Shown: positions 27,407 through 39,001, numbered from the stretch's first letter. The stretch is DNA of 64,000 bases from Chelatococcus sp. HY11 (GCF_018398335.1 NZ_JAHBRX010000001.1:3836001-3900000); one strand, 5' to 3'. Notes: a model not told the origin generated them from the letters alone. Made by a program: numbers and translations.

Positions 27407-27660
27407 CGCCGGTCGCCATGTTTCGAGCATGATCCCGACACCGTGTCGGACATTTTGAACCCTACCATTTTCACCCAGAGGGCCGTCTGGGATCCACCCG
27501 ACGCTGCCCCGCAGGCGATCGGCTGGCGTGGGGGCAGCGGCTCGAGCCGTGTGACCCCACCCGACCTCGCTCGGCGAGGCCACCCTCCCGGAGGGAGGGA
27601 CCGGCCCGTCGTGCCGCTTGGCGTGAGGCCTGCGTGAGGCTTCGGGCGGTGGAGGCGCCC
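27407..27660. repeat. Intergenic stretch with palindromic repeats
   Basis: No gene is seen here. It holds CCGACA-CCG-TGTCGG near 27438 within the sequence TTCGAGCATGATCCCGACAC, an element type dispersed in rhizobial genomes. Further GC-rich inverted segments follow between about 27526 and 27605 (for example CCCTCCC/GGGAGGG). Confidence 0.45.
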
Positions 27661-27700
27661 CCTGGAAGAGCTTCGACTCATCATTTTTCACGACCCGTTA

Positions 27701-27752
27701 TTGACAGGAAAGCCTCCCATCTCTAACTATGTAAATGTGATTAACATTCACA
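27701..27752 (+). promoter_or_regulatory. Promoter with candidate TetR-type operator
   Basis: TTGACA at 27701-27706 is a consensus -35; TAACTAT at 27724-27730 is a weak -10 at suitable spacing. Directly after it TGTAAATGT (27730-27738) and ACATTCACA (27744-27752) form an inverted repeat with 8 of 9 positions matching and a 5-bp centre. This is an operator-like position in front of the DUF2852 gene and downstream of a TetR gene. Confidence 0.5.
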
Positions 27753-27766
27753 GAGGACGGACGGTC

Positions 27767-28177
27767 ATGCAGCTCGCAGCAAAGCTGGACGAATTTGGCA
27801 AACCGGCCTGGATCGCCCTCATGGTGCTGGGCTTCATTGCCTGGTGGCCCCTGGGCCTGGCGGTCCTCGCCTTCTCAGTATGGAGCGGACGTATGGGATG
27901 CGGTATGAAGCGCGGCGGTTTCGGCCCTTGGGCATTTCGCCGGGACGACGGTCAGCGTTGGGGCGGCCGGTGGGGTGGCCCACCGTCAAGCGGCAACCGC
28001 GCTTTCGACGAGTATCGCGAGGAGACCTTGCGCCGGCTGGAAGACGAGCAGCGCGAGTTCCGCGACTTCCTCGAGCGTCTGAGGCTGGCCAAGGACAAGG
28101 CCGAGTTCGACCAGTTCATGGCGGACCGGCGCAACCGCCCGCAGACGCCGCCTTCGCAGCCGGAAGCGCAGGCCTGA
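27767..28177 (+). CDS. DUF2852 membrane protein
   Basis: A 136-aa protein of the alphaproteobacterial DUF2852 family, function unknown. One or two N-terminal membrane segments (PAWIALMVLGFIAWWPLGLAVLAF in two halves, about residues 13-38) precede a Gly/Arg-rich stretch and a charged amphipathic region (RLEDEQREFRDFLERLR) at about 90-125, likely coiled coil. The ATG at 27767 is chosen because of its GAGGACGG ribosome-binding site; the frame opens at 27701 inside the promoter. A terminator follows. Confidence 0.85.
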   Translation: MQLAAKLDEFGKPAWIALMVLGFIAWWPLGLAVLAFSVWSGRMGCGMKRGGFGPWAFRRDDGQRWGGRWGGPPSSGNRAFDEYREETLRRLEDEQREFRDFLERLRLAKDKAEFDQFMADRRNRPQTPPSQPEAQA

Positions 28178-28284
28178 TCGTAACCAAGCCTGATCCTAGC
28201 CAGCCCTGATCATATCAGGTCTGAATGTAACCTCCCCGGTCCGGTCGAGCTGGATGGCTGATCCGGACCGTTCCGCCAAAGACG

Positions 28285-28317
28285 ACGCCGCGCTCGCAAA
28301 AGCGCGGCGTTTTTTTT
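28285..28317 (+). terminator. Intrinsic terminator after the DUF2852 gene
   Basis: ACGCCGCGCT (28285-28294), a 6-nt loop and AGCGCGGCGT (28301-28310) form a perfect 10-bp stem followed by seven more T residues. Confidence 0.92.
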
Positions 28318-28335
28318 CGGGCACTCGCTATCCCT

Positions 28336-28773
28336 TCACGCACGATAGGCGATGAGGACCGCGCCGGCCGCAATCATGACGACGCCGAGCCAGTTGGTGC
28401 CGGACAATTTTTCGCCGAGGAAGAGGACGCCGAAGACGGCGACGAGGACCACGCTCATCTTGTCGAGGGGGGCGACGCGCGCTGCATCGCCGAGCTTCAG
28501 CGCGCGGAAATAGCACAGCCAGGACGCGCCCGTCGCAAGGCCTGATAAAGCCAGGAAGACGTAAGTTCGGCCAGGAACCGAGCCCGGCTGCTGCCATTGG
28601 CCGGTCGCGCCCAGCAAGGCGGCCACCGTGATGAGGATGACGATGGTGCGGATGAAGGTCGCATAGTCCGAATTCACCTCACTCACACCGATCTTGGCGA
28701 GAATGGCGGTCAAGGCAGCGAAGGCGGCTGACATCAGCGCCCAGAATTGCCAGGTCAGGAGAAAGGGTTTCAT
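28336..28773 (-). CDS. Small EamA-family (DMT) transporter
   Basis: A 145-aa inner-membrane protein made of a single EamA repeat: about five hydrophobic helices (FWALMSAAFAALTAIL, FIRTIVILITVAALLG, YVFLALSGLATGASWL, VVLVAVFGVLFLG, WLGVVMIAAGAVLIAY) with the family motif LDKMSVVLVAVFGVLFLGE region. Such half-size members act as dimers. The start at 28773 (MKPFLLTWQF) is preferred, though the frame opens further upstream. It is divergent from ybgC. Substrate unknown. Confidence 0.82.
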   Translation of the reverse strand: MKPFLLTWQFWALMSAAFAALTAILAKIGVSEVNSDYATFIRTIVILITVAALLGATGQWQQPGSVPGRTYVFLALSGLATGASWLCYFRALKLGDAARVAPLDKMSVVLVAVFGVLFLGEKLSGTNWLGVVMIAAGAVLIAYRA

Positions 28774-28933
28774 GAGTTGCAGGGTCCCATGGGCTCGCGG
28801 CGCCTCTGGTGTGATCTCAGCGAAATTCGTATCACCTGTACCCGGCCAGCGGCGGACGAGCCGCCGAGCACGCCCGCATTGCCGGGACGCGTGGCCGCGA
28901 TGCCGAAGTGCCAGATCAGGTTTTGGATATCCG

Positions 28934-29392
28934 ATGAGTGAAACGCACCGCACCGACTTTTCCTATCTCGCCGGCCAGTTGATCGAGGGTGTTCACCGCC
29001 TGCCCGTGCGCATCTACTACGAGGATACGGATTTCTCGGGCATCGTCTATCATGCCGGATACTTGCGCTTCCTGGAGAGGGGCCGCACGGATTTCCTGCG
29101 GCTGGCGGGCGTCGACCAGTCTGTCCTTCATGACGAGGGGCAGGGCCTTGCTTTCGCGGTGCGGCGCATGACGATCGACTTCATCCGGCCGGCGCGCATG
29201 GATGACGTCGTCGAAGTGGAAACGCGCATGGCGGAGGTGCGCGGCGCGTCGCTTGTCATTGCCCAATCCATCAAGAGGGGGGATGACGTGATCGTGACGG
29301 CTGACGTCCGCGTGGCGTTGATCCGCGGTGGAGCGCCCGCACGCATTCCCGAGCCACTGCGCCGCATCCTGAGCGGCGACGCAAAAGTTTAA
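28934..29392 (+). CDS. ybgC: Tol-Pal-associated acyl-CoA thioesterase YbgC
   Basis: A 152-aa hot-dog-fold thioesterase, first gene of the tol-pal cluster in many Gram-negatives. The active-site region reads RIYYEDTDFSGIVYHAGYL, with the conserved Tyr, Asp and His, followed by FLERGRTDFLR. The start at 28934 gives MSETHRTDF; longer forms extend into the divergent gene's promoter. It is separated from tolQ by 314 bp, unlike the tight spacing seen in enterics, so tolQ likely has its own promoter. Confidence 0.93.
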   Translation: MSETHRTDFSYLAGQLIEGVHRLPVRIYYEDTDFSGIVYHAGYLRFLERGRTDFLRLAGVDQSVLHDEGQGLAFAVRRMTIDFIRPARMDDVVEVETRMAEVRGASLVIAQSIKRGDDVIVTADVRVALIRGGAPARIPEPLRRILSGDAKV

Positions 29393-29706
29393 CGCCAGGC
29401 GCCGATTGCCGGGGCGAGTGAAGTTGACGACATCGGCGACGCTGCCTGTGATCACGCAGCCAACTCGTTGACTAGAACTTTTGCGTCGAGACGCCGCTAA
29501 CCGCAAATTAACCTTATCTCATGCTTAACTCATCGGGAGTGCGCGGCAGGGGGAATGCCTTGGCAGTCCCTTTGTAGCGCCCTCATTTCGACAGATTCCG
29601 AGGCGAGTGAGGGGATACGCGGATCATCCCATTTTTTCACAGCCGTTCGACCGTGGTGACTTGACACGAGCGAAGAGGGTGGGCCCGCGCATTGAAGGAG
29701 TAGTCG
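29393..29706 (+). promoter_or_regulatory. tolQ upstream region with near-consensus CtrA box
   Basis: No gene is seen in this 314-bp gap. At 29497-29512 it carries CTAA-N7-TTAACC, one mismatch from the CtrA consensus TTAA-N7-TTAA(C). A further TTAAC half-site lies at 29525. Confidence 0.4.
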
Positions 29707-30423
<717 letters not shown>

Positions 30424-30447
30424 CGGCGGACACGAGGAGCCGACAGC

Positions 30448-30897
30448 ATGGGCATGTCTCTCGGAGCATCAGCGGGCGGCGGCGGGCGGCGCAGACGCCG
30501 CCGCAAGCATGGGGCCATCGCCGACATCAACATGACGCCCTTCATCGACGTCATGCTCGTGTTGCTCATCATCTTCATGGTGGCGGCACCGCTATTGACC
30601 GCTGGCGTGCCGCTGGATCTGCCGCAGACGTCTGCCAAGCCGATCAATGTCGACCAGAAGCCGCTGACGGTGTCGATCAACGCCGAGGGCCGCGTCTATC
30701 TCAATGAGGACGAGGTCCAGCCTTCCGATGTGGTGTCACGCCTCCAGGCGCGGGCCCAGGAGGGAATGGAGCAGCGCATCTACGTGCGTGGTGCCAAGAA
30801 CGTGAATTACGGCCGCGTCGCCGAGATCATGTCGCTGATCACGGCTGCCGGCTTCAAGAAAGTCGCCCTTATCACCGAGCCGGACCAGCAAAGCTGA
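30448..30897 (+). CDS. tolR: Tol-Pal channel subunit TolR
   Basis: A 149-aa ExbD-like protein. A cytoplasmic Gly/Arg-rich N-terminus (GGGRRRRRRKHG) is followed by one membrane segment (about residues 30-52, MTPFIDVMLVLLIIFMVAAP) carrying the proton-path Asp34, and a periplasmic domain that ends KKVALITEPDQQ. It partners TolQ. tolA begins 4 bp after its stop. Confidence 0.97.
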   Translation: MGMSLGASAGGGGRRRRRRKHGAIADINMTPFIDVMLVLLIIFMVAAPLLTAGVPLDLPQTSAKPINVDQKPLTVSINAEGRVYLNEDEVQPSDVVSRLQARAQEGMEQRIYVRGAKNVNYGRVAEIMSLITAAGFKKVALITEPDQQS

Positions 30898-30901
30898 TAT
30901 C

Positions 30902-32089
30902 GTGAGCGTGAAATCGGCCATCCTCAGTTTTGTGAAGCGTGAACCCGGGCTTGTCGCATCAAGCACGGGACACGTGGCGATTCTCGTCGCCGGATTGGTC
31001 GCCTTTTCGGCGGCCGCTCCTTTCGCGGACCAGCAGGAGTCGGTCGCAGTCGAACTGATGTCTGCGAGTGAATTCGGCGCCATGATGCGGGGCGATAAAT
31101 CCGCGAAGGAAATCAAGCCGGATCCCAAGCCGCGCGCCGACAAGGTCGCCGAGGTGGCCGAAGAGAAGCCTGTGCCGGGCGAGGCCGCGCGTGATGTGCC
31201 GGCGCCGCCTTCGCGGCCGCAGGTCCTGCCGGACCCCAATGTCGCCGAGACGCCGCCGCCTCCACAGCAGGCCAAGGTTGAGCCGAAGCCGGAGCCGCCC
31301 AAGGTCGAGCCGCCCAAACCGACGCCGAAGCCGCCGGAGCCGGCGAAGATAGAGCCGCCAAAGCCAGAGCCCGTGAAAGAGGCCGAGCCGAAGCCTGAAC
31401 CGCCGAAGCGGCCTGAACCGCCGAAGCAGGCTGAGACAAAGCCGGAGCCGCCGAAGCCTGAACCCAAGAAGGTCGAGGCGCCGAAGCCCGAGCCCAAGAA
31501 ACCCGAACCCCAGAAGCCTGAACCCCAGAAGCCCGAGCCGAAAAAGCAGGATCTTGCCAAGCTCATCGAGAGCAGTGAGCCGAAGGCCAAGCCCCAGCCC
31601 TCGAAGCCGGCCGAGCAGGAGAGCAGCAAGTTCAATCCGAGCGATATCCAGAAGCTCTTGCAGAGCAAGGAGAAGGCTCAGAACGCCGCTTCGACCGGCC
31701 GTGAGGTCAGCCGCACGGCGTCCGCCGGCACACGGACGGGGGCCGGCACCAGCAATACCAATTCGCCCAAGCTCTCGATGGCGCAGAAGGACGCGATCGG
31801 CCGGCTGCTTAAGGAGCAGATCCAGCGCTGCTTCTCAGCGCCGCCCGGCATCGAGCAGGTGAAGACGCCGCCCATCGTGCGTGTAGAGTTGAGCGCGGAC
31901 GGTTCGCTGGCGGCTTCGCCCAAGGTGGCTAACTCGTCTGACGACCCGGGCTTTCGCTCCTATGCGGAGAGCCTGCGCCGGGCCATCCTGCGCTGCGCGC
32001 CTTATCATATTCCCGCCCAGTATGCGCCTTTCATGAATGACTGGCGCGATCTCAATATCGTCGCCGACCCTCAGGACTTCTTAGGCTGA
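30902..32089 (+). CDS. tolA: Tol-Pal energy-transducing protein TolA
   Basis: A 395-aa protein spanning the periplasm. It has one N-terminal membrane anchor (about residues 18-40), a very long Pro/Lys/Glu-rich linker (about 75-225) built of PKPEPPK-like short repeats, and a C-terminal domain (about 290-395) with [10 protein letters not shown] and [15 protein letters not shown] that contacts TolB/Pal. GTG 30902 is the start. In enterics the linker is Ala/Lys helical; the Pro-rich form here must be extended, as in several alphaproteobacteria. The stop overlaps the tolB start by 1 base. Confidence 0.94.
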   Translation: MSVKSAILSFVKREPGLVASSTGHVAILVAGLVAFSAAAPFADQQESVAVELMSASEFGAMMRGDKSAKEIKPDPKPRADKVAEVAEEKPVPGEAARDVPAPPSRPQVLPDPNVAETPPPPQQAKVEPKPEPPKVEPPKPTPKPPEPAKIEPPKPEPVKEAEPKPEPPKRPEPPKQAETKPEPPKPEPKKVEAPKPEPKKPEPQKPEPQKPEPKKQDLAKLIESSEPKAKPQPSKPAEQESSKFNPSDIQKLLQSKEKAQNAASTGREVSRTASAGTRTGAGTSNTNSPKLSMAQKDAIGRLLKEQIQRCFSAPPGIEQVKTPPIVRVELSADGSLAASPKVANSSDDPGFRSYAESLRRAILRCAPYHIPAQYAPFMNDWRDLNIVADPQDFLG

Positions 32090-33561
32090 TGCGCATTTCC
32101 TCCTTTCTCCCTTCGATGCCTAGACGAGGTGTCGCCGTCGATGCCGGCCTTCCCGGTCGCAATTTCCTACGCCGCACCGTTAACGAGGCCGCGCCGCTTC
32201 TCCGGCGGGCGTGGCAACACGGTCAGCGGGGCCTGTCGGCCGGAAGGCTGTTCGCCTTGCGGGGGGTGGCGATCGGCGCCGCCTTCATAGCCACGGCGGT
32301 GGTGCAGCCGGCCCGTGCCGAGATTACCATCACGCTCGATCGGGCCAATTTCCAGCCGCTGCCCGTGGCGATCACCGATTTTGCCGGTGATGGCGACCTC
32401 GGCGCGAAGATAGCGGGCGTGATTTCCGCCAATCTCAAGCGCTGCGGCTATTTCGTTCCCCTCGATCGGCAGAACATGCCAGCCAGCATGGCCGGGTTTG
32501 ACGCGGTGCCGCAGTTCCAGCAGTGGCAGGCCTTGAATATTCAAGGCCTTGTGACCGGCCGTGTCACGCGTGAAGGGTCCGGCCGCCTCAAGGTGGAGTT
32601 CCGGCTGTGGGATGTTCCCGCCGGGCAGCAGCTCACCGGCCAGCAGTATTTCACCGATCCCGCCAACTGGCGCCGCATCGCGCATATCATTTCGGACGCC
32701 GTGTTCACGCGGCTCACCGGGCTCAAGGGCATGTTCGACACGAAGATTGTGTTCGTTGACGAATCCGGCCCCAAGGAAAGCCGCCGCAAGCGCCTTGCGG
32801 TCATGGACCAGGATGGCGCGAATGTCCGCTTCCTGACGCGCGGCGAGGATCTCGTCGTGACGCCGCGCTTCTCGCCGACGAGTTCCGAAATCGCTTATAT
32901 GGCGCAGCGCCGTGGAGCCCAGCCGCATATCCAGTTGCTCAATCTCGACACGAATCAGCGCGAGATGGTCGGCAACTTCCCCGATATGACCTCGAGCCCG
33001 CGCTTCTCGCCGGATGGAAGCAGGCTTCTGCTCAGCCTGCAGCAGGGTGGCAACGCCAATATCTATGTGATGGACCTGCGCTCGCGCACGACAACCCGGC
33101 TGACGTCGACCAATGCGATCGACACGAGCCCGTCCTTCTCGCCGGATGGCTCGCAGATCGTCTTCGAGTCGGACCGTGGCGGCCAGCCGCAGCTCTATGT
33201 CATGCCGGCATCCGGCGGCGAAGCGCGCCGCATCTCCTTCGGTCAGGGCACCTACGGCCAGCCGGTCTGGTCGCCGCGTGGCGACTACATCGCCTTCACG
33301 AAACAAAGCGGTGGCCGTTTCGGCATCGGCATCATGAAGCCGGATGGCTCCGGCGAACGCCTGCTGACGGAAGGCTTCCATAATGAGGGCCCGACGTGGG
33401 CGCCCAACGGCCAGTTCCTGATGTTGTGGCGCGATGGCGGCGGCGCCAATGGCGGCCGGATCTTCATGGTCGATATCACCGGCCGTGTCGAAGTGCCGGT
33501 GCCGACGCCGTCCTTCGCGTCCGATCCGGCCTGGTCGTCCGTTCTGACGGAAATTCGCTGA
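32089..33561 (+). CDS. tolB: Tol-Pal periplasmic protein TolB
   Basis: Periplasmic beta-propeller that binds Pal and TolA, 490 aa as read from ATG 32089. The mature start is probably at [12 protein letters not shown] (about residue 79); the D1 domain is at about 80-205 and six WD40-like PD40 repeats follow ([67 protein letters not shown]). The N-terminus is about 50 residues longer than a usual signal peptide, so a later non-ATG start such as TTG 32257, just before the hydrophobic core, is possible. Confidence 0.95.
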   Translation: MRISSFLPSMPRRGVAVDAGLPGRNFLRRTVNEAAPLLRRAWQHGQRGLSAGRLFALRGVAIGAAFIATAVVQPARAEITITLDRANFQPLPVAITDFAGDGDLGAKIAGVISANLKRCGYFVPLDRQNMPASMAGFDAVPQFQQWQALNIQGLVTGRVTREGSGRLKVEFRLWDVPAGQQLTGQQYFTDPANWRRIAHIISDAVFTRLTGLKGMFDTKIVFVDESGPKESRRKRLAVMDQDGANVRFLTRGEDLVVTPRFSPTSSEIAYMAQRRGAQPHIQLLNLDTNQREMVGNFPDMTSSPRFSPDGSRLLLSLQQGGNANIYVMDLRSRTTTRLTSTNAIDTSPSFSPDGSQIVFESDRGGQPQLYVMPASGGEARRISFGQGTYGQPVWSPRGDYIAFTKQSGGRFGIGIMKPDGSGERLLTEGFHNEGPTWAPNGQFLMLWRDGGGANGGRIFMVDITGRVEVPVPTPSFASDPAWSSVLTEIR

Positions 33562-33619
33562 CGCGCACGTCTGTGACACGGCGCCCGAACTTCGGGCGTC
33601 GTCCGGGTTAAGGTCAGTC

Positions 33620-33634
33620 TTAACAGGCCGTTAA
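33620..33634 (+). promoter_or_regulatory. Consensus CtrA box upstream of pal
   Basis: TTAA-CAGGCCG-TTAAC matches the CtrA full-site consensus TTAA-N7-TTAAC exactly. It lies 188 bp upstream of the pal start codon in the 260-bp tolB-pal gap. Confidence 0.55.
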
Positions 33635-33821
33635 CCTTGTTTCGTGTTTTGGTTTTGAAACGAGCCAGCGGCTCGCCGCGTCAAGAACCCGTCAAGGTTG
33701 ACGGATCATGAATTGTAACAAACCGAGCGGCTTACGCGTCCCGTGTTCTCCTGCCAGGTGTTTCAGGCAGAGGGGCAGGCGCGTGGAGCCGCAGTGCAAG
33801 CCGTCGTTCTGGAGTGATCCG

Positions 33822-34343
33822 ATGCTGTCTCTCACTTGTTCCCCGCGCGGCCTGAAGTTGGCAGCGGTCTTTGTTGCAACGCTCGCCATGGCCGCCTGTG
33901 CCAAGGACGCCAACCAGGCGGGGCTCGGTGGCGCGGGCGGCGCTGGTGGCTACGGCGCCGGCGGCGCGAGCACGCCAGGCTCCACGCAGGACTTCGTCGT
34001 CAATGTCGGCGACCGCGTCTTCTTCGAGACGGATTCGAGTGACCTGACGCCGACCGCGATCGCCACGCTCAACAAGCAGGCGCAATGGTTGCAGCAGTAT
34101 CCGCGCTACACCTTCGTTCTCGAAGGACACGCCGACGAGCGTGGCACGCGTGAGTACAACTTCTCGCTCGGCGCCCGCCGCGCACAGACGGTGCGTGACT
34201 ACCTCGCCTCGCGCGGCATTCCCGCTTCCCGGATGCGCACGATCTCCTACGGCAAAGAGCGGCCGGTCGCGGTTTGCGACGACATCTCGTGCTGGTCCCA
34301 GAATCGTCGCGTCGTGACCGTTCTCGACGGCGCTGGCGCCTGA
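33822..34343 (+). CDS. pal: Peptidoglycan-associated lipoprotein Pal
   Basis: A 173-aa outer-membrane lipoprotein that binds peptidoglycan. Start ATG 33822 follows GGAGTGATCC and gives a lipoprotein signal ending VATLAMAAC (Cys about residue 25). A Gly-rich linker follows (about 35-55), then the OmpA-C domain at about 60-170 with VFFETDSSDLT, LEGHADERGTREYN and LGARRAQTVRDYL. The frame opens from 33708 but the extra N-terminus has no signal character. The 260-bp gap after tolB, with a CtrA-type box, suggests its own promoter. A stem CCTGCGG/CCGCAGG at 34358-34382 follows without a T-tract. Confidence 0.96.
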   Translation: MLSLTCSPRGLKLAAVFVATLAMAACAKDANQAGLGGAGGAGGYGAGGASTPGSTQDFVVNVGDRVFFETDSSDLTPTAIATLNKQAQWLQQYPRYTFVLEGHADERGTREYNFSLGARRAQTVRDYLASRGIPASRMRTISYGKERPVAVCDDISCWSQNRRVVTVLDGAGA

Positions 34344-34584
34344 TTGGTCCACTAGGGCCTGCGGCGCCAATCGGCCCGCAGGTCCGTGGCCATCGCGCAT
34401 GCGCTATGGTAGAAGCCCCGAGGAGCGGCGAGGATCCTGGCTCTTGTCTGCGTTGCGGGCCTTGCCTCGAGTCGCGACATCAGATGGTCGCGGGTGTCAA
34501 AGTGTCTCGACCGCGATGACGTGAATTGACGTGGCGGCGGGAATGGGCGCTCCTCGCTTGAGGATTTTATCTTAAGGGCGGTTC

Positions 34585-35481
34585 ATGATCAGAGTTCAGC
34601 GTTCGCTTTTACTCCTGACCGTTTGCGGCATGGCACTTTCGGCCGGCGTCGAGGCACGAGCCCAGGACGCTTCGGAGATGTTCGTCCGCCTGCAGCGGCT
34701 TGAGGGGCAGGTGCGCGAGCTCTCCGGCCGCGTGGAGCAACTGCAGTTCGAGAACCGCCGCCTTCAGGACCAGACGCGCAAGTTCCAGGAAGACGTGGAC
34801 TTCCGCTTCCAGGAACTTGGCGGGAAGGGCGGCGGCAATGCCGCTCCCCAGCGGCCGCCGCAGAAACGCAGCGACGCCTTCGATCCCGCGACGCAGTCTG
34901 GACAGCCTGGCGCACCGCGACCGCTGGGACAGGGCCAGTCCAACCTTGCCGCCGCGGATCCGGATGCGACCGGCGGCATCGCCATCATTGACGAATCCGG
35001 ATCAGGCGATCGCCCGGACGCGCCTCTAGACCTCTCGAGTGTGGGCCGGAATCCCCCGCCGCCGCCCCGGATGAGCGTCGCCGCGACGGCGACGGATGAT
35101 CCGCGCACGCAGTATGAGAGCGCAGTCTCGTTGCTTCAGCGGAAGGACTATGAGAGCGCGGAAATGGGCTTTCGCCAGTTTCTGCAGTCCCACCCGCGCG
35201 ATCGGCTCGTTCCGGACGCGACCTATCTCCTCGGGGAGAGCTATCTGTCCCGTGGCCGCTATCGCGAGGCGGCTGAACAATATCTCAAGGTGACGACCGA
35301 GTACGGCAAGAGCAACCGCGCGCCCGCCGGCATGGTGAAGTTGGCCGTGTCGCTGAACGCGCTCGGCGCCCGCGACCAGGCCTGCGCAACGCTCGCCGAG
35401 GTCGGCCGCAAATATCCTCAGGCTGATGCCAATGTCCGCCAGAACGTTGCGCGGGAGCGCGCGCGCGTCAAATGTACCTGA
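34585..35481 (+). CDS. cpoB: Tol-Pal associated TPR protein CpoB (YbgF)
   Basis: A 298-aa periplasmic protein that coordinates peptidoglycan synthesis with Tol-Pal constriction. A signal peptide is at residues 1-26 (LLLLTVCGMALSAGVEARA). A coiled-coil trimerisation segment (about 32-75, LQRLEGQVRELSGRVEQL) is followed by a disordered Gln/Pro-rich linker (about 85-165). TPR repeats then run from about 172 to 298 (YESAVSLLQRKDYESAEMGF, PDATYLLGESYLSRGRYREA). It is the last gene of the tol-pal block; the tilS frame starts within its last codons or just after it. Confidence 0.94.
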   Translation: MIRVQRSLLLLTVCGMALSAGVEARAQDASEMFVRLQRLEGQVRELSGRVEQLQFENRRLQDQTRKFQEDVDFRFQELGGKGGGNAAPQRPPQKRSDAFDPATQSGQPGAPRPLGQGQSNLAAADPDATGGIAIIDESGSGDRPDAPLDLSSVGRNPPPPPRMSVAATATDDPRTQYESAVSLLQRKDYESAEMGFRQFLQSHPRDRLVPDATYLLGESYLSRGRYREAAEQYLKVTTEYGKSNRAPAGMVKLAVSLNALGARDQACATLAEVGRKYPQADANVRQNVARERARVKCT

Positions 35482-36631
35482 GACGCCAGCCACAGTGCTG
35501 AGCGGCAACGCGCTCGGGCAGGCTGCCGCGCAGGCGCCGGACGGATCCGCGCTGGACAGACGCCAGGTGGACAAACCCAAGCTTGACAACCCCGGGCTCG
35601 ACAAACCCTTGCCAGGGTTTTCTGATTGCGAGGTCGTTGCATTGCTTGCCCCGCTAGGCGAGGCCAGTGGCATCATCCTTGCGGTATCCGGCGGCCCGGA
35701 TTCGCTTGCTCTGCTGCTGCTGGCATTGCGATGGCGGGCTCTTGTCGAGGCTCCGCCAATCACCGTTGCCAGTGTCGACCATGCGCTCCGGCCGGAGAGC
35801 GGGGCGGAGGTCGCGGCCGTCGCCGCGCTTTGCGCGCGCCTCAACGTCGCTCACCGCGGTCTCAACTGGGAAGGCCCGAAGCCCGCGACAGGCATTCATG
35901 AAGCGGCGCGTGCGGCGCGCTATCGCCTCCTGGCGATCGCCGCCCGGCAGGCCGGCGCGACGCATCTGGTCACGGCGCACCACGGGGATGATCAGGCGGA
36001 AACCGTTCTGCTACGCCTCGCGCGGGGAAGCGGCGTCGGCGGCCTGGCGGCGATGCGGCCGACAAGTCCTCTCGCCCCGGGCCTCATTCTCGCGCGGCCC
36101 CTCCTTGGCCTGCCCAAGGCGCGGCTCGTGGCCCTGGTGAAAGCGATGGGGCTCTCCGCCATCGATGATCCGTCCAATCGCGATCCCCGCTTTGCGCGAG
36201 GAGCCTTGCGCGGGCAGGCGGGGGCGCAGGAGGCGCTCGGTCTGACGGCGGCGCGGCTGGTGCTGCTCGCTCGCCGGGCGGCACGGGCCGAGGACGCGCT
36301 CGAACAGTCGACGAACACCGCGGCCGCGCGTTGCGTTCTGAAGGATGCCGACGCGGCTGTGGGCAGCCGGCTTTCTCCGGATTTCTTCCTGGAGCCGGAG
36401 GAGTTGCGTTTGCGCCTGTTGCGGCGCGGGATCGCGGGGGCCTCGGCAGATGTGCGGCACCTGCGGCTCGAGCGCCTTGAAACATTGACAGAAGCGCTCT
36501 CGGAAGCACGGGCGCGCGGGGCACCGCTTAAACGGACTCTTGGGGGGGCGGTGATAAGGTTATCGCGGACCGGTCACATCCATATGACCCGGGAAAGCCC
36601 TCGCCGACGCGGAAAGATACGGAAAGTTTGA
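35426..36631 (+). CDS. tilS: tRNA(Ile)-lysidine synthase TilS
   Basis: Modifies the wobble C34 of tRNA-Ile(CAU) to lysidine, an essential step for AUA decoding. The N-terminal PP-loop ATPase signature SGGPDS is at about residues 89-94, with VDHALRPES and HHGDDQAETVLLRL as further family marks; a shortened C-terminal domain ends near 400. The exact start is uncertain. ATG 35426 overlaps cpoB by 56 bp, and GTG 35495, 14 bp after the cpoB stop, would give a more usual N-terminus. Confidence 0.9.
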   Translation: MPMSARTLRGSARASNVPETPATVLSGNALGQAAAQAPDGSALDRRQVDKPKLDNPGLDKPLPGFSDCEVVALLAPLGEASGIILAVSGGPDSLALLLLALRWRALVEAPPITVASVDHALRPESGAEVAAVAALCARLNVAHRGLNWEGPKPATGIHEAARAARYRLLAIAARQAGATHLVTAHHGDDQAETVLLRLARGSGVGGLAAMRPTSPLAPGLILARPLLGLPKARLVALVKAMGLSAIDDPSNRDPRFARGALRGQAGAQEALGLTAARLVLLARRAARAEDALEQSTNTAAARCVLKDADAAVGSRLSPDFFLEPEELRLRLLRRGIAGASADVRHLRLERLETLTEALSEARARGAPLKRTLGGAVIRLSRTGHIHMTRESPRRRGKIRKV

Positions 36632-36703
36632 CTTTTTGACCGAGTATCTGGAACAATCGCCGGCTGTTTCCAGGCGCGCATGCCAACTTCCTCGGGCTCT
36701 TCC

Positions 36704-36735
36704 CTTGGCAAGCATGGTTGTGAGCCCTAGATTAG
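36704..36735 (+). promoter_or_regulatory. Candidate sigma-32 (RpoH) promoter of ftsH
   Basis: CTTG at 36704-36707, an 18-bp spacer and CCTAGATTAG at 36726-36735 agree with the alphaproteobacterial heat-shock consensus CTTG-N17/18-CYTATNTNNG at all but one specified base. It ends 63 bp before the ftsH start codon. Confidence 0.6.
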
Positions 36736-36797
36736 CGCGTACGGCGGCTTTCGCAGATAACAATGCCGCTTCAGAGTGACGAGGAAGACCTAATCCG

Positions 36798-38720
<1,923 letters not shown>

Positions 38721-38748
38721 TGATCAAGCCGCATAGAGACTCTTCCAA

Positions 38749-38785
38749 CCTCCGCCGGATGTGATCCGGCGGAGGTTTTTGCTTT
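38749..38785 (+). terminator. Intrinsic terminator after ftsH
   Basis: CCTCCGCCGGAT (38749-38760), a 3-nt loop and ATCCGGCGGAGG (38764-38775) form a perfect 12-bp stem followed by TTTTTGCTTTT. Confidence 0.95.
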
Positions 38786-39001
38786 TGGGAAAGACACAGG
38801 CTTGAAGACGCGCCGGCTTGAAAGATTTGCTCATATTTTTTGAACGAAGTTCGGTCACAGTCGGCGCGCGGCGCTGCTATAAGCGTCAGAATCCGTACAG
38901 TTCGGACGGTATGGGCTGTGGAGGTCGCGATGGCGCGCAAGGGACGTAGAACGCGCCTTGAGATGAAATCTCCCGCTGAAGACAAGCAGAAGGCTGCCGA
39001 T

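Noticed and set aside
32167-33579. 470-codon minus-strand frame opposite tolB
   Set aside because: Antisense shadow of a well-conserved gene; Arg/His/Asp-rich with no family features.
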